From NCBI GenBank assembly GCA_913063165.1, contig CAJXZL010000015.1, forward strand, positions 1 to 46,799: a stretch of 46,799 bases of DNA, given 5' to 3'. The notes under the pieces were generated by a model. It was not told the origin of the DNA and ran no database searches. It saw only the letters and a list, made by a program, of their open reading frames with translations. Of this stretch, positions 35,977 through 45,753 are shown piece after piece. How positions within the stretch are numbered: the stretch's first letter is position 1; every line of letters begins with the position of its first letter. The stretch is from an uncultured Saccharospirillaceae bacterium (GTDB lineage: Bacteria > Pseudomonadota > Gammaproteobacteria > Pseudomonadales > Natronospirillaceae). A program made the position numbers and the translations under genes.

Positions 35977-37206
35977 ATGCTTACCACTGTTAAACATGCA
36001 GTACTGGGTGCACAAATGCTTTTCGTCGCATTTGGTGCATTGGTATTGGTACCAATATTGACTGGATTGGACCCAAACGTTGCGCTGTTCACAGCGGGCG
36101 TGGGTACATTGTTGTTCCAGTTTATTACCCGTAAAACGGTTCCTGTATTTTTGGCGTCTTCATTCGCCTTCATTCCTGCCATTATTCTGGGCACGCAAAC
36201 ATGGGGCTTGCCCGCAACGTTAAGCGGCCTTATCGCGGCAGGTTTGTTGTATGTGATATTGAGTGGTGTCGTTGCATGGCGCGGAAACGACGTAATCATC
36301 CGCATTCTTCCTCCGGTCGTCACTGGCCCCGTCATCATGGTTATCGGTTTAAGCTTGGCACCGGTTGCCGTCAATATGGCATTAGGTAGAACTGGCGACG
36401 GCAGCTTTGAGTTGTTTGCAATGGACAAGGCACTGTGGATGGCTATTCCAGCACTCACCGTTTCTATCTTGGTTGCGACAATCACCACCGGCATGATGCG
36501 TTTGCTACCCATTATCAGTGGCCTTGTAATGGGTTATATTATTGCGCTATTTATGGGCGTGGTTGATTTTAGTGTCGTATCTAACGCGCCATGGTTTGCA
36601 ATTCCTAGCTTTACAACACCTGAATTTAACCTAGAAGCAATCTTGTTTATTCTTCCCATCGCAATTGCTCCTGCCGTAGAACACGTTGGTGATATGGTGG
36701 CAATCTCGAATACCGTTGGTAAAGATTTCCTTAAGAAGCCTGGTCTGAAACGCACGCTGTTGGGTGATGGTCTTGCGACATCATTGGCTGGATTTTTGGG
36801 CGGTCCACCAAACACCACATATTCAGAAGTGACTGGCGCTGTTGCTCTCACCAAGGTCTACAACCCTGTTGTCATGATTTGGGCTGCTGCATTTGCCATC
36901 CTACTATCCTTAGTAGGCAAAACAGGCGCGCTACTACAGACCATCCCAACACCTGTTATGGGTGGCATCATGACCCTATTGTTTGGTGCAATTACCGCAG
37001 TGGGCATTGGCACCATGATCCGCGCTAAAATCAACCTAAATGAAGGCCGTAACCTCGTGATTGTATCACTGGCATTGGTGTTTGGTTTGGGTGGTATGTT
37101 CTTTGAATTTGGCGAGTTCAAGCTACAGGGCATCGCACTGTCAGCCATGATTGCAATCTTCTTAAACTTTGTATTACCTGCTGAGAAATCAGAAGACGCA
37201 GCCTAA
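35977..37206 (+). CDS. uraA: Uracil permease, NCS2 family
   Basis: A 409-residue nucleobase:cation symporter with 12-14 membrane segments. VGTLLFQFITRKTVPVFLASSFAFIPAI and the substrate-site segment IAIAPAVEHVGDMVAISNTVGKDFLKKPGLKRTLLGDGLATSLAGFLGGPPNTTYSE are those of UraA (E in PAVEHVGD, and the NTTYSE motif). The ATG at 35977 has GAGGAA upstream; the track of 13 extra in-frame codons before it is not needed. It is convergent with purF. No upp or pyr gene is adjacent. Confidence 0.92.
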   Translation: MLTTVKHAVLGAQMLFVAFGALVLVPILTGLDPNVALFTAGVGTLLFQFITRKTVPVFLASSFAFIPAIILGTQTWGLPATLSGLIAAGLLYVILSGVVAWRGNDVIIRILPPVVTGPVIMVIGLSLAPVAVNMALGRTGDGSFELFAMDKALWMAIPALTVSILVATITTGMMRLLPIISGLVMGYIIALFMGVVDFSVVSNAPWFAIPSFTTPEFNLEAILFILPIAIAPAVEHVGDMVAISNTVGKDFLKKPGLKRTLLGDGLATSLAGFLGGPPNTTYSEVTGAVALTKVYNPVVMIWAAAFAILLSLVGKTGALLQTIPTPVMGGIMTLLFGAITAVGIGTMIRAKINLNEGRNLVIVSLALVFGLGGMFFEFGEFKLQGIALSAMIAIFLNFVLPAEKSEDAA

Positions 37207-37211
37207 TACTG

Positions 37212-37251
37212 CTAAAGAAAGGGGGCCTTCATTGACGATCAATGAGCCCCC
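37212..37251 (-). terminator. Candidate terminator of purF
   Basis: On the minus strand GGGGGC (37246-37251) pairs with GCCCCC (37221-37226), with an inner stem TCATTGA/TCAATGA (37229-37245), then TTTCTTT follows. It begins about 40 nt after the purF stop codon. Confidence 0.6.
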
Positions 37252-37259
37252 AAAAACAG

Positions 37260-37292
37260 GCCGTCAGCATCGTATGCGTGACGGCTTTTTTT
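37260..37292 (+). terminator. Rho-independent terminator of uraA
   Basis: GCCGTCA-GCAT (37260-37270) pairs with ATGC-TGACGGC (37274-37285, one bulged G), followed by seven T. The T-tract reaches into the purF stop codon on the opposite strand, so the two convergent terminators lie back to back. Confidence 0.88.
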
Positions 37293-38802
37293 ATCTACCG
37301 CTTTGGTGCATATCGACTAACGTTGTCACGGAGGCACCCTTCGAATCATCTGCTCGAGCGGCTTCAAGTCGCTTCAAGAAACTTTCATCGATATCGCCAG
37401 TAACGTAATTGCCGTCAAACACTGAACAATCAAACCGACGGTCTTCATGACTGTCCACCGGGATGCAAGCGCGAATTAAGTCCTTCACATCCTGATAGAT
37501 CAACCAATCAGCACCAATCGCCTTTTCAACTTCCTGTTCTGTCTTATCAAACGCAATGAGCTCGTCTTTAACCGCCATGTCGATGCCATAGACATTAGGA
37601 AACCGTATCGCTGGAGCAGCAGAAGCAAAATACACTTTCTTTGCACCCGCATCGCGGGCCATATCAATAATCTGCTGGCTCGTAGTACCACGCACAATTG
37701 AATCATCGACTAACAGTACGACTTTGTTTTTAAACTCCAAACCGATTGGGTTGAGCTTTTGACGCACTGATTTTTTGCGCTCTGCCTGACCAGGCATAAT
37801 GAAGGTTCTGCCGATATAACGGTTTTTCACAAAGCCTTCCCGGAACTTCACACCCAAGTGGTTTGCCAGTTCAATGGCGCAAGGTCTTGAAGATTCTGGA
37901 ATTGGAATGACCACGTCGATGTCATGATCTGGGCGGGTAGCCAATATTTTATCAGCAAGATATTCACCCATTCTCAACCGTGATTTGTACACCGAACTGC
38001 CATCTAATATCGAATCGGGTCGTGCGAAATAAACATACTCAAAAATACAGGGTGCTCTATCAGTTGCATCAACACACTGGTGGGTGTGGAGTGCACCCAA
38101 TTCGTCGATATACACCGCTTGGCCAGGTTGCACATCCGCTATCAGGGTAAATCCCAAGGCGTCCAATGCGACACTTTCTGACGCTATCATATATTCGTTA
38201 ACACCACTTTCAGCGGTGCGCTGCCCATACACCAACGGCCGAATCCCATTAGGGTCTCTGAAACCCAACAAACCGTAGCCAGACAGCATAGCAATGACCG
38301 AGTAACCACCTTTAATACGGCTCATCACTCGGGAAACCGCGGTAAAAACGTCCTGTGGATCTGGTCGGAGTTTGTGTAATTGCTGGAGTTCGTGAGCAAA
38401 CACGTTTAACAGTACTTCTGAATCTGAGTTGGTGTTCACATGCCTCAGGTCATCTTGGAATAGATCTGTTGCCAACCGTTCATAATTGGTCAAACTGCCA
38501 TTATGAGCCAATGCTATGCCATAGGGAGAATTCACGTAAAACGGCTGTGACTCTGCCGAACTTGAGCTACCTGCAGTTGGGTAACGCACGTGACCGATGC
38601 CCTTGTTTCCGACCAACCGGGTCATGTGTCGGGTGCGAAAAACATCCCGTACCAGACCGTTGGCCTTTTTCAAAAAGAACCGACTGTTGTCTTCCGTTAC
38701 GATTCCAGCGGCATCCTGCCCTCGATGTTGAAGCACAGTCAAGGCATCAAAAATTGCCTGACCAACAGGGGAAACACTATGGATTCCAACAATACCGCAC
38801 AT
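37291..38802 (-). CDS. purF: Amidophosphoribosyltransferase
   Basis: A 503-residue enzyme for the first committed step of purine synthesis, turning PRPP and glutamine into phosphoribosylamine. The N-terminal Ntn glutaminase starts MCGIVGI with C2 as nucleophile after Met removal, then LQHRGQDAAGI. The PRPP-binding loop is VVLLVDDSIVRGTTSQQI. Length equals E. coli PurF (505). It is the last gene of the truA-led cluster, 52 nt after cvpA. Confidence 0.97.
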   Translation of the reverse strand: MCGIVGIHSVSPVGQAIFDALTVLQHRGQDAAGIVTEDNSRFFLKKANGLVRDVFRTRHMTRLVGNKGIGHVRYPTAGSSSSAESQPFYVNSPYGIALAHNGSLTNYERLATDLFQDDLRHVNTNSDSEVLLNVFAHELQQLHKLRPDPQDVFTAVSRVMSRIKGGYSVIAMLSGYGLLGFRDPNGIRPLVYGQRTAESGVNEYMIASESVALDALGFTLIADVQPGQAVYIDELGALHTHQCVDATDRAPCIFEYVYFARPDSILDGSSVYKSRLRMGEYLADKILATRPDHDIDVVIPIPESSRPCAIELANHLGVKFREGFVKNRYIGRTFIMPGQAERKKSVRQKLNPIGLEFKNKVVLLVDDSIVRGTTSQQIIDMARDAGAKKVYFASAAPAIRFPNVYGIDMAVKDELIAFDKTEQEVEKAIGADWLIYQDVKDLIRACIPVDSHEDRRFDCSVFDGNYVTGDIDESFLKRLEAARADDSKGASVTTLVDMHQSGR

Positions 38803-38854
38803 ATTTAACTCTCTAGTGACTACGCGTTAGATAGATCACAGTGTGCATGGCGCA

Positions 38855-39343
38855 CTACTGACCCACATTCATAATTGATGAAGATACTTTGTTTATCGAT
38901 TGACCGGTCCAATCGATCAGGGGTTCAAAATAGGGCGCAAAAAGGGCATCTTGCCAAAGGCTATCCAAAGCAAATAATCTCATGGTCGCCAAAATGGCCA
39001 CCACGATAATAATGCCTCGTAAAATACCAAAAACCACACCTAACAAACGGTCAGTACCACTCAAACCTGCCATTCTTATCAATTCTGACAACAGGTGATT
39101 GATCATGGCGCCGACGATGAGTGAGGCAACAAAAAGTATGGCAAATGCGGTCGCCAGTCGCCAATTAGGTGACGCAATGAGATCGGTTAACAGATACGCA
39201 AGCTTGCCTGTAAACAAGCGCGCGATGACCAAAGCCGCGATCCAAGAAGCCAAGGACAGCGCTTCTTTTACAAATCCACGCATAATACTGATGATTGACG
39301 ACACAACGATAACAAAGACGACAACCCAGTCGATCACAGTCAT
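38855..39343 (-). CDS. cvpA: CvpA family inner-membrane protein
   Basis: A 162-residue protein with four membrane segments; IDWVVVFVIVVSSIISIMRGFVKEALSLASWIAALVIARLF is the CvpA N-terminus, and the GTDRLLGVVFGILRGIIIV loop is also typical. CvpA is needed for colicin V production in E. coli and has been linked to envelope stress tolerance. It lies between dedD and purF as in E. coli. Confidence 0.93.
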   Translation of the reverse strand: MTVIDWVVVFVIVVSSIISIMRGFVKEALSLASWIAALVIARLFTGKLAYLLTDLIASPNWRLATAFAILFVASLIVGAMINHLLSELIRMAGLSGTDRLLGVVFGILRGIIIVVAILATMRLFALDSLWQDALFAPYFEPLIDWTGQSINKVSSSIMNVGQ

Positions 39344-39390
39344 TTTCCGGCTCCCAAAATAGGCATTGTTTTATTGCTTGTAACACCGCC

Positions 39391-39930
39391 CTAGGGGCTA
39401 TATTTCACCACAAGCGGTGGACCACTGATATTTAACGACGTCAAAGCAGCTGACAGCTCAGTCTTCAATGCGATCACATCGTCATAATTTTGAACCGGAC
39501 CGACCATCACTTGAGTCAAGAGACTGCCGTCACTTAATGCATTTTCTTTATTGTACGATCGAAAGCCTGCTTCGCGAAGCCCATCGCGCAACGTCGCAGC
39601 ATTCACACTGTCTTTAAAACTGGCGATTTGTAAACTCCACACACCAATCACGGCGACCGTGTCGCCTGTCTTACTTGGTTTCTCTGTCACTACCTGTTCA
39701 GCCAGGGTCGGTTCTGTGCGGTTGTTTTCTGCGCGGGCATCGATTGGCAGCTCAACGGATAGCCGCGATGCATCCGGCGTTGGAATCATCGTGGGTATCG
39801 TCATGTTTGGCCTATCCGGTATGCGGCCGCCACCGTTAAACAGCTGTGGCAAGATGACCACAGCTAAGAGGCCCAGTACAATCGCACCGATAACCCGTCT
39901 GGCAATTGAGATTTCCACGTTAATCTGCAT
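39391..39930 (-). CDS. dedD: SPOR-domain protein DedD
   Basis: A 179-residue bitopic inner-membrane protein. One membrane helix (ARRVIGAIVLGLLAVVILPQLF, about 10-31), a low-complexity periplasmic linker, and a C-terminal SPOR domain (about 105-178; WSLQIASFKDSVNAATLRDGLREAGF) that binds denuded glycan at the septum. The ATG at 39930 overlaps the folC stop by 11 bp and has no strong ribosome site, so expression is probably coupled to folC. The position between folC and cvpA matches E. coli dedD. Confidence 0.88.
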   Translation of the reverse strand: MQINVEISIARRVIGAIVLGLLAVVILPQLFNGGGRIPDRPNMTIPTMIPTPDASRLSVELPIDARAENNRTEPTLAEQVVTEKPSKTGDTVAVIGVWSLQIASFKDSVNAATLRDGLREAGFRSYNKENALSDGSLLTQVMVGPVQNYDDVIALKTELSAALTSLNISGPPLVVKYSP

Positions 39931-41182
39931 CCTGAAAATGGTGAATGGCATTGGCCACCGTGTAAAACGACCCACATATTAACAGTTTTTTGTGGTGCTG
40001 GCGTGCTTGTTCAATTGCAACCGCAATACTCTCACAGGTCACAATCGGAACATCGGTCTTGATAAGGGATTCAAGCTGCGATGCACTCCGACCGCGGGGT
40101 ACTGATAGGCTTGCAAGAAATAGCGTCTTTGGCATTAATGTCAATAACAATGACGCCGTTTGCGTCACATCTTTGTCTGATAACATACCCAAAATCACTG
40201 CATCTGGCTGCCACTGTCGTTCTCGTAATTGGTCAGCCATGTATTGCGCAGCTTGGGGGTTATGCCCCACATCAACCACACAGTCAGCTTCACCGAATTG
40301 ATAGGACTGCATTCTTCCCATCAGCCGCACCTGAGCAAAGGCTTGAGATGCCGCCTGCCGTCCAATATCCGGGAAAAGTAATAGCACCGCCTGTAACGCC
40401 GTTGAAGCGTTGACTAACGGCAATTGGGGCACAGTTAGCTGTTCCATGCGAATCGACAACTCATCGCCTTGTGAGTTGATGATAACGCCATTCCAATGCC
40501 AATAATGCGTACCTTTAGTCAGACCAAAATCGCGACCGCGCCTAAGTAGACGAATGCCTAATTTCTGTGCCACTTCGACTACGCCTTCACAGCCATCGGG
40601 CTGACCCAAAACAGCCAAGCGTTGCGGTCTAAAAATGCCCGCCTTTTCCCGGCCTATCTGCACCACATCGTCCCCTAACCAATCTTGATGGTCTAAGGCA
40701 ATACTGGTCACAACCCCCACGTCAGCATCCAAAATATTGGTGGCATCTAAGCGACCACCAAGACCGACCTCGACAACCCATACGTCTAGTTTGGCTTGTT
40801 GGAACGACCAAAAAGCCGCGAGGGTGGTGAATTCGAAAAAGGTTAAAGAGACATCACCCCGACCGGCCTCAACCGCAGCAAATGCAGCCAGCAATTGCTC
40901 ATCATTAATGGCAGTGCCTGTTAGCGTGATGCGTTCGTGAAAGGTCAATAAGTGGGGAGAGGCATATCGGCCTGTGCGAAGGCCATGAGCAGTTAACAAC
41001 GCATCGATCATGGCACAGGTAGAGCCTTTGCCATTGGTGCCAGCCACCGTGATGACACGGGCGTGTCCGGGAGAGATGCCCATGCGTGATGCAACCGCCG
41101 CTATACGCCCCAGACCCAATTCAATTTCGGTCGGGTGGCGTTGTTCTAAAAGCGACAGCCAATCTTCAACAGAGCGTTGCAT
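39920..41182 (-). CDS. folC: Bifunctional dihydrofolate / folylpolyglutamate synthase
   Basis: A 420-residue Mur-ligase-fold enzyme that adds glutamate to dihydropteroate and to folates. The ATP loop is VAGTNGKGST (46-55), with SPHLLTFHERI, VVEVGLGGRLDATN and TSIALDHQDWLG as folate-ligase signatures, and VDVGHNPQAA in the C-terminal domain. Length matches E. coli FolC (422). A 93-nt gap with an inverted repeat separates it from accD. Confidence 0.95.
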   Translation of the reverse strand: MQRSVEDWLSLLEQRHPTEIELGLGRIAAVASRMGISPGHARVITVAGTNGKGSTCAMIDALLTAHGLRTGRYASPHLLTFHERITLTGTAINDEQLLAAFAAVEAGRGDVSLTFFEFTTLAAFWSFQQAKLDVWVVEVGLGGRLDATNILDADVGVVTSIALDHQDWLGDDVVQIGREKAGIFRPQRLAVLGQPDGCEGVVEVAQKLGIRLLRRGRDFGLTKGTHYWHWNGVIINSQGDELSIRMEQLTVPQLPLVNASTALQAVLLLFPDIGRQAASQAFAQVRLMGRMQSYQFGEADCVVDVGHNPQAAQYMADQLRERQWQPDAVILGMLSDKDVTQTASLLLTLMPKTLFLASLSVPRGRSASQLESLIKTDVPIVTCESIAVAIEQARQHHKKLLICGSFYTVANAIHHFQDAD

Positions 41183-41210
41183 GAACCATTTTCCATTTTA
41201 CGGTTAGCAT

Positions 41211-41245
41211 AATGCCAACATCATTCGGCGAACAATGTTGGCATT
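41211..41245. repeat. Inverted repeat in the accD-folC gap
   Basis: AATGCCAACA (41211-41220) and TGTTGGCATT (41236-41245) are perfect 10-bp arms with a 15-nt loop. It is the only sizeable gap in the first half of the truA-purF cluster. No T-tract follows on the minus strand, so it may be an operator, an RNA-processing or stabilising hairpin, or mark an internal promoter for folC. Confidence 0.5.
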
Positions 41246-41275
41246 GTGGTGATAACCTAGTGCGGTACCTGACGA

Positions 41276-42136
41276 TTATACCGTTTGATAATGCACCAGC
41301 TTTTTGAGAATTGAAGCCAATTTTGGTCGCAACTGGCTGCGTTCAACGATCATATCCACCGCACCATGTTCCAACAAAAATTCACTTCTTTGAAAGCCTT
41401 CAGGTAACTTTTGACGAACCGTCTGTTCAATAACCCGCGTGCCAGCAAAGCCAATCAAGGCATTGGGTTCTGCAATATTCACGTCACCTAGCAAAGCCAA
41501 GCTAGCAGATACGCCGCCGAAACAAGGGTCGGTCATTACCGAAATATAGGGCAAGCCCAGCGAATGCATTCTTTGAATCACAGCACTGGTTTTTGCCATC
41601 TGCATCAATGAAAACAAGGCTTCCTGCATTCTTGCGCCACCTGAGGCCGAAAAACACACAAAGGGAATTTTTTCTTCAATGGCTTTTTCAGCACCCATAA
41701 CAAACTTTTCACCAACCACGGTGCCCATTGAACCGCCCATAAAGGCAAACTCAAACGAGGCCACGACGACAGGTTGACCTTCAACGGTGCCTTTGAATAC
41801 CACCAAAGCATCTTTTTCACCGGTGTCTTTTTGGGCAGCCGTTAGACGATCTTTGTATTTCTTGGTGTCTTTGAATTTCAACCGATCGATCGGTTCAATG
41901 TTCGCGCCAATTTCAGAACGGCCATCTTGATCCAAAAACATATCGATGCGCTTTCGGGCAGTAACACGGTGGTGATGGTTGCACTTGGGGCAAACATCAA
42001 AATTCTTTTCAAGCTCAGGGCGGTACAACGGCGCGCCACACTTGGGACATTTACGCCACAAACCTTCTGGAATCTGACTGGTTTTTGATTCAGAGCGAAT
42101 CATCGATGGAACCAGTTTGTCTAACCAGTTATTCAT
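41276..42136 (-). CDS. accD: Acetyl-CoA carboxylase carboxyltransferase subunit beta
   Basis: A 286-residue subunit that, with AccA, moves the carboxyl group from biotin to acetyl-CoA to make malonyl-CoA. The N-terminal zinc ribbon has cysteines 30, 33, 49 and 52 (CPKC and CPKC). The crotonase-like domain shows [24 protein letters not shown] and [12 protein letters not shown]. It follows trpA by 18 nt. Confidence 0.97.
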   Translation of the reverse strand: MNNWLDKLVPSMIRSESKTSQIPEGLWRKCPKCGAPLYRPELEKNFDVCPKCNHHHRVTARKRIDMFLDQDGRSEIGANIEPIDRLKFKDTKKYKDRLTAAQKDTGEKDALVVFKGTVEGQPVVVASFEFAFMGGSMGTVVGEKFVMGAEKAIEEKIPFVCFSASGGARMQEALFSLMQMAKTSAVIQRMHSLGLPYISVMTDPCFGGVSASLALLGDVNIAEPNALIGFAGTRVIEQTVRQKLPEGFQRSEFLLEHGAVDMIVERSQLRPKLASILKKLVHYQTV

Positions 42137-42154
42137 ACGAGTACCTGCATTGGG

Positions 42155-42982
42155 TCAATGGGTTTTAATTGCGTGATCCATAGCGTCACGCATTTCAGCT
42201 ATCCTAGCGCCTATGTCGGCAGTGATAGTGCCTGTAGGCTGACCAGATAGCTCATTGATGCGATTAACCAACATACTACCTACTACCACACCATCTGCAA
42301 CTGCTGCTACTTGTGCAGCCGTGTCGGCATTACTTATGCCAAATCCCACAGCGATTGGCAAATCGGTCATCGACCGCATATGCGCTAGTTTCTGGCTTAC
42401 ATCATGGATGTCGAGTTGATTAGACCCTGTAACACCCTTTAAAGACACATAATAGACGTACCCTTTGCACTGGTCCAAAATCAATTGGGCGCGCGCATCG
42501 GACGTAGTAGGTGTCAACAAATAAATCGGCAGAATATTGGCTTCATCTAACAATGCCGTCAGGGTAACTGCTTCTTCTGGTGGGAGGTCGACCGTGATCA
42601 TACCATCGACACCAGCAGCTTTAGCTGCTGCGACAAATATCTCATAACCCATGACTTCAATCGGGTTTAAATAGCCCATGATAACCACACCAGTAGACTG
42701 ATCCGCTTCTCTAAATTGGCGCACCACTTCAAACACGTCGTGAAGGCTGGTGTGGTGTTTCAATGCACGTTCGTTAGCCAGCTGAATCACCGGACCATCG
42801 GCCATTGGATCTGAAAAAGGCACACCCAACTCAATCACATCAGCACCTGATGCCACCATAGCGTGCATCAAAGCGAGTGTCGTGGCCGTATCAGGGTCAC
42901 CAGTAGTAATGAAAGGGATCAGTGCGGCACGGCGGTCTGCTTTTAATGCAGCCAATGTTTTTTCAATTCTATTCATGTCCAT
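42155..42982 (-). CDS. trpA: Tryptophan synthase alpha chain
   Basis: A 275-residue TIM-barrel subunit that cleaves indole-3-glycerol phosphate and passes indole to TrpB. Catalytic E51 is in IELGVPFSDP and D62 in MADGP. GVTG and the phosphate-binding GFGIS are conserved. It starts 3 nt after the trpB stop. Confidence 0.97.
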   Translation of the reverse strand: MDMNRIEKTLAALKADRRAALIPFITTGDPDTATTLALMHAMVASGADVIELGVPFSDPMADGPVIQLANERALKHHTSLHDVFEVVRQFREADQSTGVVIMGYLNPIEVMGYEIFVAAAKAAGVDGMITVDLPPEEAVTLTALLDEANILPIYLLTPTTSDARAQLILDQCKGYVYYVSLKGVTGSNQLDIHDVSQKLAHMRSMTDLPIAVGFGISNADTAAQVAAVADGVVVGSMLVNRINELSGQPTGTITADIGARIAEMRDAMDHAIKTH

Positions 42983-42985
42983 GCC

Positions 42986-44203
42986 TCATATTTCGATGTT
43001 ATCGAGTGCGGCCACGGTGTGAATATCCTTATCACCTCGACCCGACAGATTCACAATGATTTTCTTTCCTGGTCCCATTTGGACAGCCAATTTTTTGGCA
43101 TAAGCCATAGCATGAGCGGACTCTAGGGCTGGCATAATGCCTTCAACAAGCGTGAGCTCTCTGAACGCATCAAGCGCTTCTGTATCGGTAACCGACACGT
43201 ATTGTGCACGGCCCATATCCTTTAACCATGAATGCTCAGGTCCAACGCCAGGATAATCTAAGCCAGCAGATACCGAATGGGTACCCTGTATCTGGCCGTC
43301 TGGGTCTGACATTAAATAGGTGCGATTTCCGTGCAAAACGCCCGGCTTACCCACTGATAGCGGTGCAGCATGCCTTCCCGTTTCAACACCATCTCCACCA
43401 GCCTCAACACCATAGATCGCGACACTGGTGTCAGGTAAAAATTCATAAAATAAACCGATCGCGTTAGAACCACCGCCCACACACGCCACCAAAGCGTCTG
43501 GCAGATCGCCGGTTTGGTCAGCCATTTGACGCTTGGCTTCGCGGCCAATAACCGATTGAAAATCACGCACCAACTGGGGATATGGGTGAGGGCCAGCTGC
43601 TGTACCAATAATGTAAAATGTGTCGTCAATGCGTGTCACCCAATCTCGCATCGCTTCATTCATAGCATCCTTAAGTGTTCTCGTACCCGAAGTGACTGCT
43701 CGCACTTCAGCCCCTAGCAGCTTCATGCGGTAAACATTGAGCTTTTGTCTTTCAATGTCGTCAGCGCCCATGTAAACCACGCATTCTAATCCCAGACGTG
43801 CAGCAACGGTCGCTGTTGCCACGCCATGCTGCCCCGCGCCGGTTTCTGCAATGACACGTGGCTTGCCGGTATATTTGGCGAGTAGTGCTTGGCCAATGGT
43901 GTTGTTAATTTTGTGCGCGCCGGTGTGGTTCAGGTCTTCACGTTTTAAATAGACATCAGCACCGCCCCACTTTTTGGTCAAATGCTGGGCAAAATACAAG
44001 GGTGATGGTCTGCCGACATAATGGGCAAGATCGGTGTCAAACTCTTTAATGAATTCGGGATCATCTTTTAATGTGTTGTACGTTTCGGTGAGTTGGTCTA
44101 ATGCAAACATCAATGTTTCTGATGCAAATCGGCCTCCATAAGGTCCGAAGTGACCACGCGCATCCGGCATTTCACGATAAATGGTATTGGGTGTAGATGA
44201 CAT
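42986..44203 (-). CDS. trpB: Tryptophan synthase beta chain
   Basis: A 405-residue PLP enzyme that condenses indole with serine. The PLP lysine is K98 in [16 protein letters not shown] (with catalytic Glu in AETGAGQHG) and the phosphate-binding GGGSNAIG are conserved. TrpB, TrpA and TrpF are adjacent here while trpE, trpD and trpC are elsewhere, a split trp set as in many gammaproteobacteria outside the enterics. Confidence 0.98.
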   Translation of the reverse strand: MSSTPNTIYREMPDARGHFGPYGGRFASETLMFALDQLTETYNTLKDDPEFIKEFDTDLAHYVGRPSPLYFAQHLTKKWGGADVYLKREDLNHTGAHKINNTIGQALLAKYTGKPRVIAETGAGQHGVATATVAARLGLECVVYMGADDIERQKLNVYRMKLLGAEVRAVTSGTRTLKDAMNEAMRDWVTRIDDTFYIIGTAAGPHPYPQLVRDFQSVIGREAKRQMADQTGDLPDALVACVGGGSNAIGLFYEFLPDTSVAIYGVEAGGDGVETGRHAAPLSVGKPGVLHGNRTYLMSDPDGQIQGTHSVSAGLDYPGVGPEHSWLKDMGRAQYVSVTDTEALDAFRELTLVEGIMPALESAHAMAYAKKLAVQMGPGKKIIVNLSGRGDKDIHTVAALDNIEI

Positions 44204-44212
44204 TGTAATCCC

Positions 44213-44863
44213 CTATTGCTCAAGTAATGCAGCATCCGCTTGCATCACTCGTGCTAAAAATGAAGCGATTCTTTTGGTATCTTTTATGCCCTTTTCACGC
44301 TCAACACCTCCACTGACATCGACAGCAAATGGTGTTACTTGTTGTATGGCATCAAAAACATTTTCTGGCGTTAGTCCACCCGCTAATATCAACGGCTGAC
44401 TAGGATGAATGCGCTGTGCTGCTGTAAAAAGATCCCAATCAAAGGTCTGACCGGAACCGCCAGCGACACCAGGAACAAAGGTGTCTAGCAGCAAGGCTTT
44501 TGCGTGAGGGAATTTCGCCATCTCGTTGTCCAAAAATATTTTGGACTTAACTTGAAGCGCTTTAATAAAGGGCTTGTTAAATTGCCTACAAAATTCATCA
44601 GTCTCGGCACCGTGGAATTGGATAAGATCAATTTCTACATGAGTTAGGATAGTGTTAACGGTTTCAACAGAGGCGTCAACAAATAATGCAACCCGTGTGA
44701 TGAACGCTGGCAATTGTTGGCAGATTGCTGAGGCCGTTTGAATTGAGACCGCTCTGGCACTCTTTTCAAAAAATACAAATCCCAACGCATCAGCGCCGGC
44801 ATCAATCGCGGCCCATGCGTCTTCAACCGTTGTAATACCACAAATTTTAACCCGGGTTCTCAT
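44213..44863 (-). CDS. trpF: Phosphoribosylanthranilate isomerase
   Basis: A 216-residue TIM-barrel enzyme of tryptophan synthesis. VKICGITTVEDA holds the catalytic Cys at residue 8 region, and LLDTFVPGVAGGSGQTFDWDL and LAGGLTPENV hold the catalytic Asp and phosphate site. It is a stand-alone TrpF, not fused to TrpC. The ribosome site AGGAG is made by the last truA codons, and TAA-T-ATG joins the two genes. Confidence 0.95.
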   Translation of the reverse strand: MRTRVKICGITTVEDAWAAIDAGADALGFVFFEKSARAVSIQTASAICQQLPAFITRVALFVDASVETVNTILTHVEIDLIQFHGAETDEFCRQFNKPFIKALQVKSKIFLDNEMAKFPHAKALLLDTFVPGVAGGSGQTFDWDLFTAAQRIHPSQPLILAGGLTPENVFDAIQQVTPFAVDVSGGVEREKGIKDTKRIASFLARVMQADAALLEQ

Positions 44864-44864
44864 A

Positions 44865-45701
44865 TTACTCCTGCAGGTGCATTAAAAAATGCGGCCCTAA
44901 ATAGGTCTGGGGTACTTCAAATTTAGCATCATATATCGCATCAACAAAATACAGCCCATTGGCCAACGCCGTCACTGCACCCTGATTTCTATTTTGAAAA
45001 GCCAAAAGCGTTGATATCCAATTTTCCGGCTGCTTGCCCTCACCAATTTCCATCAAGGCACCAGCCAAATTGCGAACCATGTGATACAAAAACCCATCAG
45101 CCGTGATATCAATGACGATGTACCTGCCGGTCTGCTGCACACTGATTGATTTTACCGTGCGCACCGGTGACGCCGCTTGGCAGTTTGACGCACGAAAGGT
45201 AGAGAAATCATGGGTCCCTAACATAGCCTGCGCAGCGGCATGCATGGCTTGGGCATCTAAGGGCCAGCGGTGCCATGTAAGATGCTTTCTGAAAAGCCCT
45301 GGTGCAATGGGGTTATTATAGATCACGTACCGATAGCGACGTTCCAATGCACTGAATCGGGCGTGAAAATCATGGTTCATCTCTTTCGCCCATTGCACAC
45401 TGACCGTTGGCGGCAAATGGGTATTGGTCCCCACCGTCCAGCCATAATCCTTTCTACGGGCATCTGTATCAAAATGGATCACTTGGCGGGAAGCGTGCAC
45501 GCCTGTGTCGGTGCGGCCTGCACAAAACAGACTGACAGGATGGTTGGCCACTTTACTTATGGCTTCCGTTAACGTTTGCTGAACCGAGGCAACACCGTCT
45601 TTTTGAATCTGCCAACCATAATATTGGCTGCCATCATACTCAATAACCATCGCCACGCGGCGCTGGTAATCGGGGTTCCTCGGTGGAAAAATCTCTGACA
45701 T
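44865..45701 (-). CDS. truA: tRNA pseudouridine synthase A (positions 38-40)
   Basis: A 278-residue enzyme that forms pseudouridine in the tRNA anticodon arm. The catalytic aspartate is D65 in CAGRTDTGVHA; YDGSQYYGWQIQ near the N-terminus and FLYHMVRNLAG near the C-terminus are family motifs. The start codon lies 8 nt after the T-tract of a strong terminator, with AGG as the only ribosome site. It heads the truA-trpFBA-accD cluster. Confidence 0.96.
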   Translation of the reverse strand: MSEIFPPRNPDYQRRVAMVIEYDGSQYYGWQIQKDGVASVQQTLTEAISKVANHPVSLFCAGRTDTGVHASRQVIHFDTDARRKDYGWTVGTNTHLPPTVSVQWAKEMNHDFHARFSALERRYRYVIYNNPIAPGLFRKHLTWHRWPLDAQAMHAAAQAMLGTHDFSTFRASNCQAASPVRTVKSISVQQTGRYIVIDITADGFLYHMVRNLAGALMEIGEGKQPENWISTLLAFQNRNQGAVTALANGLYFVDAIYDAKFEVPQTYLGPHFLMHLQE

Positions 45702-45709
45702 AGGTACCT

Positions 45710-45744
45710 AAAAAAAAACCGCTAAAAGGGGATTTTAGCGGTTT
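45710..45744 (-). terminator. Strong intrinsic terminator between fimV and truA
   Basis: On the minus strand AAACCGCTAAAA (45733-45744) pairs with TTTTAGCGGTTT (45716-45727) around a 5-nt loop, and nine T follow to 45710. It begins 30 nt after the fimV stop. Confidence 0.93.
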
Positions 45745-45753
45745 CGAACAATA

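Noticed and set aside
35931-36512. 193-codon minus-strand ORF within uraA
   Set aside because: Complete overlap with a clear permease gene and composition typical of an antisense frame.
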